Shown: piece by piece, positions 43,715 through 53,102 of the stretch
How positions within the stretch are numbered: position 1 is the stretch's first letter
How the letters are laid out: each line of letters starts with the position of its first letter
DNA from: Azospirillaceae bacterium
Lineage (GTDB): Bacteria; Pseudomonadota; Alphaproteobacteria; Azospirillales; Azospirillaceae
DNA length: 64,000 nucleotides
Assembly (NCBI GenBank): GCA_028283825.1
Contig: JAPWJW010000005.1
Coordinates: 558,001-622,000 of the forward strand
Direction of reading: 5' to 3'
Translations under genes and position numbers: made by a program
The notes under the pieces: model-generated
Seen by the model: only the letters and a program-made list of their open reading frames with translations
Databases searched by the model: none
What the model was told of the DNA's origin: nothing

Positions 43715-45439
43715 TCAGAGGCTGCAAGCGGCCGGATGGTCCGGTTTCAGGAGCCAAGTGTACTCCGGCACCGTTTTCCCTGCCGTGGAGAACTTGAACA
43801 GCAGGGGCTTGTCTTCGCGCTCCACCACCACATCGACTTGCGCGTCCAGATCGACATTCGACCGGCTGTGGCGGATGTTGGGAGTGACGCCAAAGAAGGA
43901 AGTGATGGCGTCGCCTTCGCGCAGTCCGCTTCGGGCCGCGGCGGAATCCGGCACCAGGTCGGTCACCTTGTAGGGTGGCACCAGGAAGGTGTCTTCCGAC
44001 ATCCCCAATTCCGGGCGCGGATGGGTGGTCGCGTGCCGGGCAAAGCAATCGCCGAACGCGTCCTCGGGCGGAACGATCAGGTCGCCGTGCAGCATCCGGT
44101 CAAAGTCCTCTTCGCCGGGATGCCCAAGTTCCTGGTTCAGCACGGCGCGCCAGGCGGCCTCATCATAGGATAGTCCTGCCCGGCGGCGTTCCAGCATGGC
44201 CAGCACCAGATTATCCAGTGACCGCCGCCCTTTTGAATGCGCTTGGATCAGCGCGTTCAGATTGACGAAGTACATGAAACCCCGGTTGTAGGGCACCACC
44301 TGGGCGGCGCCCCCAGCCCAGCGTTGTTTGCCCATGTCGGCATAGGGGGTGGTTGCCAGCGGGCTCATGTAATAGGCGTTGGTCATGCCACCGATTTCGC
44401 GGGCGGTCTCCACGACGTTCACCAGGCCGGCGCGCAGGGGCAGGCGGATTTTGTAAAACTCGGCCAGCCCTTCGCCAAACCAGGCGTTGGCACTGCTGTC
44501 CCCGTCCAGCACGCCGACGAAGTGATGGACCATCTCATGGGTGAACATCAGGCGCCGGGCCGCGTCGTCCATGGCGCCCCTGCCGTATTCCAGCATGAAG
44601 CCGCCCCGGGCGGCGCCGCCACCGTCACGGGGTCGCAAATAGGGACGCATCAGCAGGGTGAAGGGTTTGGCGTCCGTATCCTGGAAGAAATCCTGAAGCG
44701 TCGTGAACGACTTGCGGGTCCAGTCGATCATGGACTCGGCATCGAAAGGCGGGGTTCCGATCCAGTAGGCTTGGAACTGGGAGCCGGCGCTGGTCTGTCC
44801 ATGAAGCCGGCCGGCCAGAAAGAACGTCCCGTAGATGTCCATGGGCGGCGCTTCCGCCGAATAGTCGGCGCCGCCCGATGTCGTGGCCACCCTCATCCCG
44901 TCCGGTGGTTCCGCCACCTGCCAGGCAAGGTGGATGGCCACCTTCGGGACCTGCAAGGGCAGCAGCAGGAAGGAGAAATAAGCGCCGCCGACGCCGCCTT
45001 CCGCCCCGCGCAAATCATAGGAGGGGCCGGGCTTCCGTGGTGTCAGCGCGGGCGCGACCCTGGCGGAATAGGTTATGGTGATGGCGCCATCAGTGGCCCG
45101 CAGTGGCGTGAAGCTGCGCATCTGCAGGGGCATTCCCGGCGGCGGCTGATCGACATCCATGCGGGCGGGCAATGGGCCGTTGGCGTCCTGGAACACCACG
45201 TCGGCCGCCGCATAGTCCTGTCCCATGGTCAGGGCGATACGCGCTGGAACGGAGACGAGGGCCTGCGCTGGCGACCCCTCGATCCCGGTCAGGGCCTCCG
45301 TCACGCGGATGCCGGATAGGTTCCCGTCCGACATGATCGGCGTCAGCTTCACCTCAACATGAGGCAGGGACTGCGCGATGGCCGAGGTGCAAATCCACGA
45401 TGCGCTGACGGCCAGCGCCGCCAGGAATGTCTGCCGCAC
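43715..45439 (-). CDS. exported M61-like metallopeptidase with PDZ-type C-terminus (paralogue 1)
   Basis: A protein of 574 aa. An N-terminal signal (TFLAALAVSASWICTSAIAQ) is followed by a beta-rich domain with PSYDLRGAEGG, a gluzincin zinc site HEMVHH at residues 301-306 with a second-site Glu323 in FGEGLAEFY, and a C-terminal PDZ-like part (VPDSAAARSGLREGDAITSF). M61 enzymes are aminopeptidases. It shares a design with 49953-51677 and 55963-57669. I take GTG 45439 behind AGGGG; an upstream in-frame start would spoil the signal peptide. Downstream of the S10 gene at 45513 on the same strand. A conserved Cys sits near the C-terminus. Confidence 0.85.
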   Translation of the reverse strand: MRQTFLAALAVSASWICTSAIAQSLPHVEVKLTPIMSDGNLSGIRVTEALTGIEGSPAQALVSVPARIALTMGQDYAAADVVFQDANGPLPARMDVDQPPPGMPLQMRSFTPLRATDGAITITYSARVAPALTPRKPGPSYDLRGAEGGVGGAYFSFLLLPLQVPKVAIHLAWQVAEPPDGMRVATTSGGADYSAEAPPMDIYGTFFLAGRLHGQTSAGSQFQAYWIGTPPFDAESMIDWTRKSFTTLQDFFQDTDAKPFTLLMRPYLRPRDGGGAARGGFMLEYGRGAMDDAARRLMFTHEMVHHFVGVLDGDSSANAWFGEGLAEFYKIRLPLRAGLVNVVETAREIGGMTNAYYMSPLATTPYADMGKQRWAGGAAQVVPYNRGFMYFVNLNALIQAHSKGRRSLDNLVLAMLERRRAGLSYDEAAWRAVLNQELGHPGEEDFDRMLHGDLIVPPEDAFGDCFARHATTHPRPELGMSEDTFLVPPYKVTDLVPDSAAARSGLREGDAITSFFGVTPNIRHSRSNVDLDAQVDVVVEREDKPLLFKFSTAGKTVPEYTWLLKPDHPAACSL

Positions 45440-45512
45440 TTTGTCTTTTCCCCTAGGAATTTGCGTCAGGGGTGGGGGCTGGCCGGCGCCCCCACCCACC
45501 GCCTACCGCTGA

Positions 45513-47027
45513 TCAGGCCGGCTTGCCGCCTGTGACGAAGGCGCGCACGTCGGCGGCCAGTGCCTTGCGGGCGGGGTCGTTGGTGTAGCTGACGTGGCCG
45601 CCCTCGAACTGCCGCAGGAAGACGCGGTCGGCCGGGTAGTCGCTGCGCGACACCAGATAGCGGGCGGGCCCCACCGTGGTGGTCAGGTCATAGATGCCGG
45701 TGCCGACCAGCAGGCGGAACTTGGGGTTGGCTTGGAAGGCTTTGCTGAGGTCGGCGGGGTAGTCGTAATCCTCGAACGGGCCGCCGCCCATGCTGGCGGT
45801 GACGTTGTAGAGCCAGCCGTCCACGTCGGGCGCGGCCTCACGATAATCCGCGCCCGGCCAGGTGACGCCCAGGTCCTGGGCCAGATGGTCGCGCATGGCG
45901 CTGCCGACGGCGGCGATGGCGGGCGCGAAGGGGTCGTGGGCGCGCTGGCCGGGGGCAGGGGCCGGGCCGACGTAGCGCGCGTCGTAGATGCCCATGATCT
46001 TCCCCTGGTCGCGCAGCAACTCACGCGAGAAGGCCATCTTGCTGATGATCAGGCGGTTGGCCAGGTAATAGTCGGCGCTGATGCCGGTGAAGGCTTGCAG
46101 GCGCAGGGCGATGTGCTGGCGCTCCGCCGGGCTCAGCGCCTGGCCCTTGAACAGCGCCTGCAGGTACTCGGTCGTGCCCCAGGCGTAGGCTTCCTCGATG
46201 AAGGCCGCCATGGACTTGGCCCTGCGGTCGGCCTTGCCGTGATAGGCGGCGATGGCGGCCAGGGCGGTGATGTTCAGGGCGTAGCTGACGATGTTGTTCC
46301 GGCGCTGGCTGGTCTCGATCATGTTGACCGCCTGGCCGAACAGGCAGACGCCGTCCAGCGGCATGACCTTGGACAGGCGGCCGGCCACCAAGGCCGCACG
46401 GATGGTGCCGTAGCTTTCACCCAGCACGAATTTGGGCGAGGCCTCGCGGCCGTTGGCCTTCACCCAGGCGGCGATGAAGTCCGCGACCGACTGGGCGTCG
46501 CCGAAGGCGCTGTAGAAATAGTCACGCTTTCCGCCCGGCTGGATGCGGCTGAAGCCGGTCTCCGCCGGGTCGATGAACACCAGGTCGGCCGCGTCCAGCA
46601 CGCTTTCGGCATTGTCCACCACCGGCTGCGGATCGGGCTGGGGCTGGGCCGGGTCCTGGGCAACGGCGATGCGCTTCGGCCCCAAGCCCACCATGTGCAG
46701 GGTGGCCGACGCCACGCTGGGCCCACCGTTGAACAGGAACAGCACCGGGCGCGTGGCGGTGTCGGCGCCGTCGCGCACATAGGACGTGGTGATGAAACGC
46801 ACGCCCGGCGCGCCCTCGGGGCCGGCCACCACCGTCTCACCCACCGTGGCGGTGTAGGCGACGCTTTCCCCGTTGAAGGTGCCGGTGTGCCGCGTGACGA
46901 AAGGGCCGCCGGAAAGCGGGGCGACGGCGGGGGCCGCCTCCTGCGCCTGCGCGCTGCCGGCGGCCTTCAAGGTCAGGGCGGCGACGGCGGCGCCAAGCAG
47001 GGATTGCCTACGGGTGAGTGACGGCAT
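45513..47027 (-). CDS. exported S10 serine carboxypeptidase (paralogue 1)
   Basis: A 504-aa peptidase S10 with a Tat-like leader (SLTRRQSLLGAAVAALTLKA). The oxyanion region VLFLFNGGPSVAS, DAADLVFIDPAETGFSR, the nucleophile elbow LGESYGT (Ser205), VGTGIYDLTT (Asp) and FEGGHVSY (His) give a full catalytic triad. In the oxyanion motif the usual GGPG is GGPS. S10 enzymes remove C-terminal residues. It heads a leftward pair with the M61-like gene and is divergent from the TonB receptor; a candidate Lrp operator lies 144 bp upstream. Confidence 0.9.
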   Translation of the reverse strand: MPSLTRRQSLLGAAVAALTLKAAGSAQAQEAAPAVAPLSGGPFVTRHTGTFNGESVAYTATVGETVVAGPEGAPGVRFITTSYVRDGADTATRPVLFLFNGGPSVASATLHMVGLGPKRIAVAQDPAQPQPDPQPVVDNAESVLDAADLVFIDPAETGFSRIQPGGKRDYFYSAFGDAQSVADFIAAWVKANGREASPKFVLGESYGTIRAALVAGRLSKVMPLDGVCLFGQAVNMIETSQRRNNIVSYALNITALAAIAAYHGKADRRAKSMAAFIEEAYAWGTTEYLQALFKGQALSPAERQHIALRLQAFTGISADYYLANRLIISKMAFSRELLRDQGKIMGIYDARYVGPAPAPGQRAHDPFAPAIAAVGSAMRDHLAQDLGVTWPGADYREAAPDVDGWLYNVTASMGGGPFEDYDYPADLSKAFQANPKFRLLVGTGIYDLTTTVGPARYLVSRSDYPADRVFLRQFEGGHVSYTNDPARKALAADVRAFVTGGKPA

Positions 47028-47598
47028 GGCTCTTCATCTCTTGGCTGAGGTCGGCATCGGCGCCGGCGGAGTTCGGGATACGCCCGTCCCTGTCCGGTAC
47101 GCTCATGAAACAGCCTAAGAACGGGGCCGCGCATTTAATATGTGAAAATCCGCGTCACGGGCGTTTTGGGGAATAGCTTATGCGCGCCCGCCGTCCGGCC
47201 GGCATTGCCGTTTCACGGGATGGCGGGGCGCCCCCTCTGGCTGGCTATCCCTTCGGTGTAGGCCGGATTAACGGTATTTTAGGGAAATATATCCCTGAAT
47301 CGCCTTGTATGCGGCATGGCTATTGCCGCTTTTGGCGCATCCTGGGTTTTCAGTTTCAAATTGGCCTATCCCAATCGTTGCTTTGATGCGGGCGTCCCGG
47401 CCCATTCGGCAGAAAATTTCTGGCGAGGCCCGCTCGGGAATAAAATTGCCTCTCAGGCCGCGATTGCGGTCACAATTTGGAAAGAAAAGTCTGGGGCCGC
47501 CGGTATCATAAATTATCTTTTTCGCCCATGCCGGATAACAAAATCCCACAAGGATTGGTGAAGGCATGGTGGGAGCTTCAAGAACAGGGGGTAGTAAT
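47028..47598. other. 571-bp divergent control region between S10 peptidase and TonB receptor
   Basis: No gene I can support. It holds a candidate operator (47171-47184), an AT-rich patch with the inverted repeat AGGGA-AATATA-TCCCT near 47280-47295, and a run of moderately AT-rich sequence up to the receptor start, so both divergent promoters must lie here. Short reading frames at 47305-47561 have no domain and no good RBS. Confidence 0.55.
47171..47184. promoter_or_regulatory. candidate Lrp operator, site 1
   Basis: GAATAGCTTATGCG, matching the motif GNATAGCYTATGYG found at four other positions in this island. Located between the divergent S10 peptidase and TonB receptor genes. Confidence 0.55.
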
Positions 47599-49809
47599 AT
47601 GAAGAGCCGTAGTGGTATCCGCGCCCTTTTGGCGACGACTATTCTTACGACTTTCTCTTTCAGCTCACTGGCGGCCTATGCCGCTGACGCCAGCGACAAC
47701 AGCGCCGACGATTTGCAGGAAATCGTTGTTACGGCGCAGAAGAAGTCCGAGCGCCTGATGGACGTGCCGGCCTCCATCGCCGTCGTCAGCGCCGACACGC
47801 TGCTGCAGACCAACAGCACCCAGATGCGGGACTTCTATTCCCAGGTGCCGGGCCTGAACGTCATCTCCAGCGGCAACGGCCGTTCCACCATCGCCATCCG
47901 CGGCATCACCACCGGCGGCGGCAACAACCCGACCGTGGGCTTCACCATCGACGACGTTCCGATCGGCGGCGGCGGCCTGGGTGACTCCGTGGTGCCGGAA
48001 CTGGATCCCTCCAGCATCCAGCAGATCGAAGTGCTGCGCGGCCCGCAGGGCACGCTGTACGGTGCGGCCTCCATGGGCGGCCTGATCCGCTACGTGACCG
48101 CGGCCCCCAACCTGGATGAGACCTTCGGCCAGGTCGCCATCTCCGGCTCCTCCGTTGCCCATGGCGGCGAGGGCGGCGGCGGCCGCGCCTATATCAACGT
48201 GCCCATCGTCGAGGGTGTGCTGGGCCTGCGGGTCAGCGCCTTCGGCCGCATGGACCCGGGCTACATGACCAACGCCAACAGCGGCCAGACGCAGATCAAC
48301 GTCACCCGCACGGAAGGCGGCCGCGCCAGCCTGCTGTGGCAGATCACGCCGGACATCAGCTACCAGGTGTCGGGCACCTACCAGCACTCGCTGGCCCAGG
48401 GTTCGGCCAACGAATACGTCGATATCAACCGCAAGACGCTGTACGGCGACTACACCCAGGCGCCCATTTCCGGCCTGAACAGCGGTTATACCGACATGGG
48501 CATCTATAACGGCAACCTGAAGGCCGACCTCGGGTTCGCCAACCTGGTGGCCGTCACGTCCTACAGCCACACCGTGTTCAACGGCCCGCAGGACGTCAGC
48601 GGCACTTTCGGCCGCTATCTCAGCTACTTCTTCCCGTCCACCGCCATCCCGTCACTGGGTGCGGGCATCTACAACTACTACCAGATGAACAAGCTGAGCC
48701 AGGAAGTCCGCCTGGAATCCCAGCCCGGCGGCAAGCTGGACTGGATGGTCGGCGGCTTCGCCACCAATGAAGACAACCTGAATCGGCAGAACATCTACGT
48801 CGCCACCAAGGCGGACGGCAAGAATGTCGGCTTCCCCGACCTGTACACCGTCTTCGGCCCGTCGCATTATCGTGAATACGCCGGCTTCGGCTCGCTGACC
48901 TACCACTTCGACGACAAGCTGGACTTCACCTTCGGTGGCCGTTGGAGCCGCCAGTTCCAGGAAGATTACAGCAACATCGGCGGTGTGCTGGAAGGCGACA
49001 ACACCATCACCGACCTGCATTCCAACAGCAGCGTCTTCACCTACTCGCTCGGGCCGCAGTATCACATCACCAAGGACATGATGGTCTATGGCCGCGTGTC
49101 GACCGGCTACCGCCCCGGCGGCCCGAACGATGCGCCCGGCGAGGCCGCCTCATATCAGCCCGACACCACCACCAACTACGAAATCGGCTTCAAGGGCGTC
49201 CTGGTCGACCACCTGCTAAGCATCGATGCCTCGATTTACGACATCGAGTGGGATGCCATCCAGTTGCAGGCGGCGTCGCCCACCGGCTTCTCCTACATCC
49301 AGAACGGCGGCACCGCCCGGTCGCGCGGTGGTGAGGTCAACCTGACCGTCACCCCGTCGGAAGGCCTGACGCTGGTCGCCAACCTGGACTACACCGACGC
49401 CACCCTGACCGAAAACGTCCGGACGTCGGGCCTATACGGTAACACCGGCGACCGCCTGCCGTTCTCCGCGCGCTTCACCGGCAGCCTGTCGGCCGACCAG
49501 AAGTTCCACATCACGGAAGGCTTCAACGGCTTCGTCGGGGCCACCGTGTCCTACGTCGGCGACCGTTACAGCGTGTTCAACACCACGGCCACCGGGGCCC
49601 GCTTCTACATGCCGGCCTACACCACGTTCGATGTGCGGACCGGTTTCACCCACGACGATTGGAGCGTCTCGTTCTACGGCAAGAACCTGACGGACAAGAT
49701 CGCCTTCGTCGGCGGGACCCCGCTGGACACCATCACCCGTACCGGGACGTACTCGGGCGGCATCATCCAGCCGCGTACCTTCGGCATCAACATCAGCCGC
49801 GATTTCTAA
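47599..49809 (+). CDS. TonB-dependent outer-membrane receptor
   Basis: A receptor of 736 aa. Signal peptide (ALLATTILTTFSFSSLAAYA), TonB-box-like DLQEIVVTAQKKSER, plug domain with DVPASIAVVSADTL, FYSQVPGLNVIS, STIAIRGITTGGG and VEVLRGPQGTLYGAASMGGLIRY, then a beta-barrel rich in aromatic-ended strands and a terminal Phe (NISRDF). ATG 47599 fits the signal peptide; an upstream ATG at 47566 would add 11 residues. No sigma/anti-sigma pair is adjacent, so control likely rests on the Lrp-type regulators nearby. Substrate is probably a peptide, judging by the neighbours. Confidence 0.95.
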   Translation: MKSRSGIRALLATTILTTFSFSSLAAYAADASDNSADDLQEIVVTAQKKSERLMDVPASIAVVSADTLLQTNSTQMRDFYSQVPGLNVISSGNGRSTIAIRGITTGGGNNPTVGFTIDDVPIGGGGLGDSVVPELDPSSIQQIEVLRGPQGTLYGAASMGGLIRYVTAAPNLDETFGQVAISGSSVAHGGEGGGGRAYINVPIVEGVLGLRVSAFGRMDPGYMTNANSGQTQINVTRTEGGRASLLWQITPDISYQVSGTYQHSLAQGSANEYVDINRKTLYGDYTQAPISGLNSGYTDMGIYNGNLKADLGFANLVAVTSYSHTVFNGPQDVSGTFGRYLSYFFPSTAIPSLGAGIYNYYQMNKLSQEVRLESQPGGKLDWMVGGFATNEDNLNRQNIYVATKADGKNVGFPDLYTVFGPSHYREYAGFGSLTYHFDDKLDFTFGGRWSRQFQEDYSNIGGVLEGDNTITDLHSNSSVFTYSLGPQYHITKDMMVYGRVSTGYRPGGPNDAPGEAASYQPDTTTNYEIGFKGVLVDHLLSIDASIYDIEWDAIQLQAASPTGFSYIQNGGTARSRGGEVNLTVTPSEGLTLVANLDYTDATLTENVRTSGLYGNTGDRLPFSARFTGSLSADQKFHITEGFNGFVGATVSYVGDRYSVFNTTATGARFYMPAYTTFDVRTGFTHDDWSVSFYGKNLTDKIAFVGGTPLDTITRTGTYSGGIIQPRTFGINISRDF

Positions 49810-49863
49810 GCCGGGGCTGTTCAGTACCTGAGGGGGCGGCTGGCAGGTCGCCCCCATCCTACC

Positions 49864-49893
49864 CCAGGCCGGTCCGGCGACGGTCCGGCCTGG
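49864..49893 (+). terminator. hairpin after the TonB receptor gene
   Basis: CCAGGCCGG / CCGGCCTGG, a perfect 9-bp stem with a 12-base loop, 55 bp after the receptor stop. There is no T-tract, so it may be a processing or weak termination site before the M61-like gene. Confidence 0.5.
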
Positions 49894-49952
49894 ATTCACC
49901 CCGGATCCGGCAAAACGGGTCCGGCGGTCCTATGACAGTGGGGGGCAGGGTG

Positions 49953-51677
49953 ATGCGTCGAACCGGGTTCCGTGGCCTGCTGGCAGCCTTGGCGCTGTCG
50001 GCGTCCGCCCTTTCCATGATGTCCGCGGCGCAAGCCGCCGATGCGGCCCCTGAATTGGCCGTGACCCTGAAGCCGGCCGCGGCGGACGCCGCCGGCACCG
50101 TTCCTTATGTCGATGTCACCGTCACCATCCCGGCCGTGAAGGCCGTCGCCGGCGCGCCCTTGCTGCGCATGCCGCTGGTGACCAACAACGTCAAGAGCGT
50201 GGCCGACACGCTGAGCGACCTGACGGCCAGCGACGCCGCCGGCCCCCTCACGCTGGTGTCCACCGACGATGCCGACAAGCCGGTCATGGCCTACCGCCAC
50301 TGGACGGCGGACCGCCCGGTGGATGGCACGGTGACCGTGCGGTACCGGGCGCCCATCACCACCTTGGCGAACCCCCGGGGTGCCGCCCCGCCGCTGGAAT
50401 TGCGCACCGATGGCGGCGCCTTTTCCGGCGCCACCGAAACCTTTCTGATCCTGCCCGAGGCGGCGACGCCCTATCGCCTGGCGCTGCACTGGGACCTGGG
50501 GGCAGGGGCCGCCGGCATCTCCAGCCTGGGCGCCGGCGACGTCACGTCCGCCGACCTGCTGAAGCCGGAGGCGTTGGGCGCCACCTATGTCATGGGCGGC
50601 AACATCCACCGCTATCCCGAGGTGACACCGCGCCAGGGCTTCTTCTCCGCCTGGCAGGGCGACCCGCCGTTCGACGGCCGGGCCCTGATGCAGTGGACGG
50701 AAAGCCTGTACCACCATTACCTGGGCTATTTCAAAACGGCGGGCGCCCCCCCCTATGGCGTGTTCCTGCGGCCCAACCTGGTGAACGCCGGTGGTGGCGT
50801 GGAACTGAACGGGTCCTTCATCGGCACCTACGACCAGAAGACCAGGGTCGAGGACTTCAAGTTCACCCTGGCGCACGAGATGGTGCACACCTTCATCCAG
50901 TCACTGGATGCGCCGGCCGGGCTGGCGGGGTCGTGGTTCACCGAAGGCATCGCGGTCTATTATCAGAACCGCTTGCCGCTGCGCGCCGGCCAGATCACCA
51001 ATGACGAATTCCTGCGCGACCTCAACACCACCGTCGCCCGCTATTACACCAACATCCTGAACACCGCGCCTAACAGCGCCATCCCTGAGCGGTTCTGGGC
51101 CGACACCCGCATCCGCGTGCTGCCCTATGACCGTGGGGCGATCTACTTCGCCCTGGTGGATGGGGAGGTGCGCAAGGCCAGCCACGGCCGGCGGTCGCTG
51201 GACGATCTGATCCTGGCCATGCTGGACCGGCGTCACCAGGGCAAGCCGATGGACCAGGCCGCCTGGGTCGAGACCATCACCAGGGAACTGGGGGAACGCG
51301 GTGGCCAGGAATTCCAGGCCATGCTGGACGGCGCCTTGATCGTGCTGGACGACGACGCCTTCGGTTCCTGTTTCACCCGCACGACCGTGCCCCTGCGCCG
51401 CTATCAGCTGGGCTTCGACCCCGAAGTGCTGATCCAGCCCAAGCGCATCATTCACGGCCTGATCCCCGGCTCTGCCGCGGCGGAGGCCGGCGTTCGCGAT
51501 GGCGATGAGATCGTCAAGCCGGTGCCGCAGGATATCCTCCAGGGCGACCAGAAGGCCACCCTGACCCTGCAAATCCGGCGCGACGGCCAGGTCTTCCCCG
51601 TCACCTACCTGCCGCGTGGCGAGACGGTGCCGACATACCAGTGGGCCCTGAAACCAGGCAAGGCCGCATGTAAATAG
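49953..51677 (+). CDS. exported M61-like metallopeptidase with PDZ-type C-terminus (paralogue 2)
   Basis: A 574-aa protein: signal peptide (LLAALALSASALSMMSAAQA), beta-rich domain, zinc site AHEMVHTF with His308, Glu309 and His312, second Glu331 in FTEGIAVYY, RRSLDDLILAMLDRR after it and a PDZ-like end (IPGSAAAEAGVRDGDEIVKP). The layout copies paralogue 1 almost segment by segment. It follows the TonB receptor on the same strand. GGGGGCAGGGTG precedes ATG 49953; 49932 is another in-frame ATG. Confidence 0.85.
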   Translation: MRRTGFRGLLAALALSASALSMMSAAQAADAAPELAVTLKPAAADAAGTVPYVDVTVTIPAVKAVAGAPLLRMPLVTNNVKSVADTLSDLTASDAAGPLTLVSTDDADKPVMAYRHWTADRPVDGTVTVRYRAPITTLANPRGAAPPLELRTDGGAFSGATETFLILPEAATPYRLALHWDLGAGAAGISSLGAGDVTSADLLKPEALGATYVMGGNIHRYPEVTPRQGFFSAWQGDPPFDGRALMQWTESLYHHYLGYFKTAGAPPYGVFLRPNLVNAGGGVELNGSFIGTYDQKTRVEDFKFTLAHEMVHTFIQSLDAPAGLAGSWFTEGIAVYYQNRLPLRAGQITNDEFLRDLNTTVARYYTNILNTAPNSAIPERFWADTRIRVLPYDRGAIYFALVDGEVRKASHGRRSLDDLILAMLDRRHQGKPMDQAAWVETITRELGERGGQEFQAMLDGALIVLDDDAFGSCFTRTTVPLRRYQLGFDPEVLIQPKRIIHGLIPGSAAAEAGVRDGDEIVKPVPQDILQGDQKATLTLQIRRDGQVFPVTYLPRGETVPTYQWALKPGKAACK

Positions 51678-51686
51678 CCTGATAAC

Positions 51687-51735
51687 GCGGATAGCTTATG
51701 CGCCACTTAAATAAAATGCCGCATAAGCTATCCGC
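51687..51735. promoter_or_regulatory. pair of inverted candidate Lrp operators, sites 2 and 3
   Basis: GCGGATAGCTTATGCG and its exact reverse complement CGCATAAGCTATCCGC face each other across 17 bp, centres about 32-33 bp (three helical turns) apart. Two copies of the island motif, they sit between the M61-like gene and the aminotransferase gene. They would also form a 16-bp RNA stem, so termination is an alternative role. Confidence 0.65.
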
Positions 51736-51797
51736 AATCGGCGCCTCGGGCGGTGTATTCGCAAAAAACCACCCGTGCAGTTGTCTAGACTTTAGGC

Positions 51798-53075
51798 ATG
51801 AAACCGGTCGCGGCCCCTCTGTTCCGCGACCTTCGCCCGATAGGGAAGTGCGCCTTGAATTCTGCCGGTAAATCCGTCGGTTCCGTTTCCCCAGCGCCGG
51901 TTGCCGGCGCCACGGACGACTTCTTCGCGGCCGCCAGCTACCCGGACTGGGTGCGGGGCAGCCTGCGGGCCATGGCCGGCCATCCCGACGCGGTGGCGCT
52001 GTACGACAGCACCATCAGCGAGCCCACGGACCTGTTGGCGAAACTGATCGCCGGCACGCTGATCACCCGCGCCGACGCGGATGCCGCCCCGCATATGAGT
52101 TCGCGCTACGTCAGCGTCTTCGCCAACGGCAACCGCCACCTGGTCGACGCCCTGTGCGCCCGCTATGGCGAGACGCCGGATCGGGTGATGAGCACCACCG
52201 GCGTCACCGGCGGCCTGCAATTGATCCTGCGTGCCCTGGTGCGGCCGGGGGAGCGCGTGCTGATCGAGACGCCGGGCTTCAGCCTGTTGCCCAGCCTGGC
52301 GCTGGAGGCCGGGGCGGTGGTGGACGACCTGCCGCGCGCCGCACCCGACTTCGGCGTCGATGCGGCCGAGGTGACCGCCCGGCTGAAGCTGGACACCCGA
52401 CTGGTCATCCTGACCAGCCCGCACAACCCCACCGGCGCGGCCCTGAACCACGCCACCCTGAAGGCGGTGGCGCGGGCCGCATCCGCCGTCGGCGCCCTGG
52501 TGGTGGTGGATGAGGTTTATGGCGACTTCGCCCGGCGGCCGTCGGCCGGCGTGGCGGCGGCGCTGGCCCCCAACATCGTCACCCTCAGCAGCCTGACCAA
52601 GGTGTTCGGCCTGTTCGCGCTGAAGTGTGGATGGATCATGGCTGACCCGGCCGTGCTGGCCCGCATCCGCGCCGGCCAGCCGGAAGGCGACGTAGGCGTT
52701 TCCAAGCTGTCGCACGCCGTGGCCGCCCACGTGATGGAAGATGCCGACAGTTATGACCGGCATTGGCAGACGGTGATGACGGCGACCACGCCGGTCCTGC
52801 GCAGCCATGCCGCCGCCATGCGGGCGGAGGGGCTGATCGACGGCGACGTGCCGCCGGCCGGCTGCCTGTACTTCCCGCGCATCGTCGGGGTGGCCGACAC
52901 CAAGGCGCTGACCCGCCATCTGTGGCATCGCTTCAACCTGCTGGTGGCGCCGGGCGAGTATTTCGGCTTGGCCGGCCATGTGCGCCTGGGTTACGCCGGC
53001 GATGCCGACACGCTGGACCGGGGATTGACCCGCCTGCATGAAGGATTGCGCGCCTGGCGGCGTGCCCAGGGATAA
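51798..53075 (+). CDS. class I/II PLP-dependent aminotransferase
   Basis: A protein of up to 425 aa with the fold-type I landmarks: VSTTGVTGGLQLILRAL (cofactor phosphate cup), TSPHNPTGAAL, VVVDEVYGDFA with the PLP Asp-Tyr, SSLTKVFGLFALKCGW with the Schiff-base Lys, and a late GCLYFPR. It probably acts in the cytoplasm on amino acids released by the peptidases. The start is uncertain: ATG 51798 has no clear RBS and TTG 51855 is another option. It is followed 27 bp later by an S10 peptidase gene. Confidence 0.9.
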   Translation: MKPVAAPLFRDLRPIGKCALNSAGKSVGSVSPAPVAGATDDFFAAASYPDWVRGSLRAMAGHPDAVALYDSTISEPTDLLAKLIAGTLITRADADAAPHMSSRYVSVFANGNRHLVDALCARYGETPDRVMSTTGVTGGLQLILRALVRPGERVLIETPGFSLLPSLALEAGAVVDDLPRAAPDFGVDAAEVTARLKLDTRLVILTSPHNPTGAALNHATLKAVARAASAVGALVVVDEVYGDFARRPSAGVAAALAPNIVTLSSLTKVFGLFALKCGWIMADPAVLARIRAGQPEGDVGVSKLSHAVAAHVMEDADSYDRHWQTVMTATTPVLRSHAAAMRAEGLIDGDVPPAGCLYFPRIVGVADTKALTRHLWHRFNLLVAPGEYFGLAGHVRLGYAGDADTLDRGLTRLHEGLRAWRRAQG

Positions 53076-53102
53076 AGCGAAACTGGCAATGGGGGTGGGG
53101 CG

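Noticed and set aside
47305-47561. Two small plus-strand frames (68 and 81 codons) before the TonB gene
   Set aside because: No good ribosome-binding site, no domain, and they overlap each other in a region needed for promoters.
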